Shown in pieces: positions 61,918 through 64,000 of a stretch of DNA of 64,000 bases. The notes beneath the pieces are model-generated. The model had not been told where the DNA came from, ran no database searches, and worked only from the letters and a program-made list of their open reading frames with translations. Every line of letters starts with the position of its first letter. Within the stretch, counting starts at the first letter, position 1. Made by a program: the position numbers and the translations under genes. This DNA comes from Patella vulgata. Its lineage: Eukaryota; Mollusca; Gastropoda; Patellidae. The stretch is from NCBI RefSeq assembly GCF_932274485.2, contig NC_065880.2, positions 89,339,730 through 89,403,729 on the forward strand, read 5' to 3'.

Positions 61918-64000
61918 ATGGCGAAACCACTCACAATCTTTCAACTCAACGTAAATGGGCTGCGGTCTCGTTTGATTGAACTCAAACAATATGTCTATCA
62001 AAACAATCCAGACATACTATGCCTACAAGAGACACGGCTCACTCACAAAAACAAAGACATCAAACTAGATAATTACACAATGGCAAGGCACGATCGACCG
62101 GGTCAATCAAACGGAGGCGGCCTTGCCATTTACGTCAAAAACAACATCTCTTACAGCAGACTAACAGTAAAACAAACAAACAAATTAGAGCTAATGGCGA
62201 TTAACATTACTATAGAAAACAATCAATCTCTAAACATAATAAACATTTACAACCCACCAGTTAACAAATTAAAAAGTAAAGATTATGATAGGATACTTAA
62301 ACAAATTCAGGGTGACAATCTAATTATATGCGGGGACTTCAACTGCCATCACACAACATGGGGCTCACCAACAAGCGACACAGATGGGAAGGAATTATAT
62401 GAGTATATAGAAGACAGCAGTCTTCTACTACTTAACGAAAACAACAGTGAACCAACTTTTGTAGGGAAAAATAGTAAACAAGGAACCCACATAGACTTGA
62501 CATTAGTCTCAACAAAAATATTCCCGCATTGCAATTGGGAAATAGGCAACGAAACTTTAGGCAGTGACCATATAGCAATACACACTTCAATATCTTGCAA
62601 AACCAATACAGAAAACACCAAATGTCAGGCTAAATGGAAAATGGATAAGGCAAATTGGGATCTATACAAAAACTTGTGCAATTGTTGGGATTTTGAATCA
62701 ATTAGACATGACAATATAGACACATTTTCAAACAATCTAACAGAGGCTATAATAAGTTCAGCAGAACAATCTATTCCCCGATCAAAGGAAACTAACAGGA
62801 AATCCCCTAAACCCTGGTGGTCAGATAATCTACAAACTCTAGTCAACACCCGAAAATCGGCGCTACGAAAATACAAGCGTAGACCGAATGAGGAAACTAG
62901 AACTGACTACCTCGAAGCAAAAAATGTCGCAGAAATAGAAATAAAAAAGGCCAAAGTAGAAAACTGGCAAAACTTCTGTACCTCCCTGAATGACCGATCA
63001 AATATAAAAACAGTATGGAACAAAATATCAGGAATCACCGGTAAAAAAGTAAGAGAAAAAATTCCTTTATTAACCTATAAAAACGAAACAGCTTTAAACA
63101 ACACGCACAAAGCAAACTTGTTAGGACAGACTTATGCTGATGGCTCTAGCAACAGCCAACATAATGAAACATTCAAAATCACCAAAAATACATTCTTAAA
63201 AAATCAACAGCCAATAATACACGAAGAAGCAGATAATGAATCAGATATAAATAAACCCATTAATATAGATGAGCTGAAAAAAGCATTGCGGGCTAAATCC
63301 GATAGTGCAGAAGGGCTAGACTGTGTGAAATACACAATGTTAAAAAATCTACCCGAGAAAGCACTATCATTAGTCTTAGATGTCTTTAATCTCTCATGGT
63401 CCAAAGGAAAAACACCACAAGAATGGAAAACTGCCTCAGTCGTTCCTTTACATAAACAGAACAAAAACAAAAATGAAACATCGTCATATCGTCCAGTAAG
63501 TCTTACATCCACCTTATGCAAAACACTAGAGACAATAATCACAAATAGGCTAAAATTTCACTGCGAAAGCAACAACATTTTCACAAAGCAACAAAGCGGC
63601 TATCGGTCCGAAAGATCAACAGCAGACCACATCATTAGATTACAACATGACATCTCCAGAGCATTTACACATAACAGATACCTTTGTGCCATTTTCATCG
63701 ACTTAACAAAGGCCTTCGACCTAGTATGGGTGGATGGTCTTTTACACAAACTCCATAATGCAAAAATCAAAGGCCGAATGTACAAGTGGATAGAAGACTT
63801 CCTCAACGATAGGCATATCAGGGTACGCGTAGGAAATTGCTTAAGTGACAAATTTAAAATGGAAAACGGAACGCCACAGGGATCCGTCATCAGCCCAATA
63901 CTCTTCAATATAATGATTAACGATCTTATTAGCTACGTAGGGAACGGCACTGAATCCGCACTCTTTGCTGATGACAGTTCATTCTGGAAAGCCTCAGACA
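61918..64000 (+). CDS. LINE ORF2, endonuclease-reverse transcriptase, open to window end
   Basis: Starts MAKPLTIFQLNVNGLRSRLI. Residues ~1-225 are an APE-type endonuclease: QLNVNGL, CLQETRL, GGGLAIYVK, NIYNPP, ICGDFNCHHTTWGS, HIDLTLVS, LGSDHIAI. Residues ~440-694 are the reverse transcriptase: EGLDCVKYTMLKNLP, SYRPVSLTSTLCKTLE, QQSGYRSERSTADH, AIFIDLTKAFDLVW (first Asp), NGTPQGSVISPILFNIMIND, SALFADDSSFW (catalytic FADD). I read the frame codon by codon and found no stop from 61918 to 64000. All visible endonuclease and RT signature residues are present. It nicks target DNA and copies the element's RNA at the break. Clade: Jockey/I-like by signature, not proven. The C-terminus is beyond the window. 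Confidence 0.93.
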   Translation, partial: MAKPLTIFQLNVNGLRSRLIELKQYVYQNNPDILCLQETRLTHKNKDIKLDNYTMARHDRPGQSNGGGLAIYVKNNISYSRLTVKQTNKLELMAINITIENNQSLNIINIYNPPVNKLKSKDYDRILKQIQGDNLIICGDFNCHHTTWGSPTSDTDGKELYEYIEDSSLLLLNENNSEPTFVGKNSKQGTHIDLTLVSTKIFPHCNWEIGNETLGSDHIAIHTSISCKTNTENTKCQAKWKMDKANWDLYKNLCNCWDFESIRHDNIDTFSNNLTEAIISSAEQSIPRSKETNRKSPKPWWSDNLQTLVNTRKSALRKYKRRPNEETRTDYLEAKNVAEIEIKKAKVENWQNFCTSLNDRSNIKTVWNKISGITGKKVREKIPLLTYKNETALNNTHKANLLGQTYADGSSNSQHNETFKITKNTFLKNQQPIIHEEADNESDINKPINIDELKKALRAKSDSAEGLDCVKYTMLKNLPEKALSLVLDVFNLSWSKGKTPQEWKTASVVPLHKQNKNKNETSSYRPVSLTSTLCKTLETIITNRLKFHCESNNIFTKQQSGYRSERSTADHIIRLQHDISRAFTHNRYLCAIFIDLTKAFDLVWVDGLLHKLHNAKIKGRMYKWIEDFLNDRHIRVRVGNCLSDKFKMENGTPQGSVISPILFNIMINDLISYVGNGTESALFADDSSFWKASD

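Larger units (their letters stand above)
60230..64000 (+). mobile_element. young non-LTR retrotransposon (Jockey/I-like layout), cut by window edge
   Basis: A 5' region with short direct repeats (GGATTATTGGATTACTGGGA, TTACTAGGATTACT) is followed by ORF1 with three zinc knuckles, then a 42 bp gap, then ORF2 with an apurinic-type endonuclease and reverse transcriptase. This two-ORF plan with CCHC knuckles in ORF1 is typical of the Jockey and I groups. ORF2 has no stop in the 694 codons visible, so the copy is recent. The 5' boundary is uncertain (about 60230 is a guess) and the 3' end lies outside the window. Confidence 0.9.

Overview
The window looks like nuclear DNA of a marine invertebrate, most likely a mollusc and perhaps a gastropod. 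It is AT-rich, host genes are split by introns with GT/AG boundaries, and mobile elements and simple repeats fill most of the space. Secreted PAN/apple and farnesoic-acid-methyltransferase-like (Methyltransf_FA) domains, plus two tRNA-headed SINE families with many copies, fit that guess. The species call is inference. No CRISPR array, bacterial operon or convincing functional tRNA or rRNA gene was seen.

Host genes. Three genes or gene parts encode secreted, cysteine-bearing proteins. A plus-strand 404-codon exon or gene (4560-5774) has a signal peptide, a PAN/apple-like module and a sushi-like module. Two minus-strand paralogues (20275-23360 and 38990-42688) each resolve into three exons: signal peptide, Methyltransf_FA-like domain, PAN/apple-like domain. 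All their introns are phase 1 and all boundaries fit GT/AG, giving predicted proteins of 243 and 250 residues. Their introns are packed with SINEs, MITEs and foldback elements. A fourth candidate is a minus-strand exon at 56871-57426 coding 11-residue Pro/Ser/Thr repeats, interrupted by a long G run.

Mobile elements, left to right: LINE 3' end (1345-1830); LINE remnant (3145-3460); short LTR element with a 382-codon coiled-coil ORF and apparently identical LTRs (6177-9094) inside a ~145 bp tandem array; TTAA-flanked MITEs (12.6, 14.0, 46.2 and 53.0 kb); foldback and TIR elements (18.3-19.6 kb); a Penelope-like element with the GIY-YIG endonuclease before the reverse transcriptase, the Naiad-type order (24.96-28.58 kb), with 3'-end copies at 19.6 and 33.9 kb; four copies of a MITE with 9-11 bp target duplications; two copies of an element carrying a FLYWCH-type zinc finger (34.7-35.2 and 51.9-52.5 kb); mariner (55.2-55.8 kb) and Tc1-like (58.2-59.1 kb) remnants; and at the right edge a young LINE whose ORF2 (endonuclease plus reverse transcriptase) is open from 61918 to the end of the window.

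SINE family A (tRNA head, core resembling the animal Meta domain, CT-rich tail) has about 13 copies. SINE family B (tRNA-like head, GTTTC/ATTTC tail) has about 8. Minisatellites of 55 bp (43.7-44.8 kb) and 86 bp (31.0-31.6 kb) stand out. A short repeat starts inside the last exon of the second paralogue and runs into its 3' flank. Several unnamed interspersed repeats recur within the window, and in one case they supply an empty insertion site that proves a MITE's target duplication.
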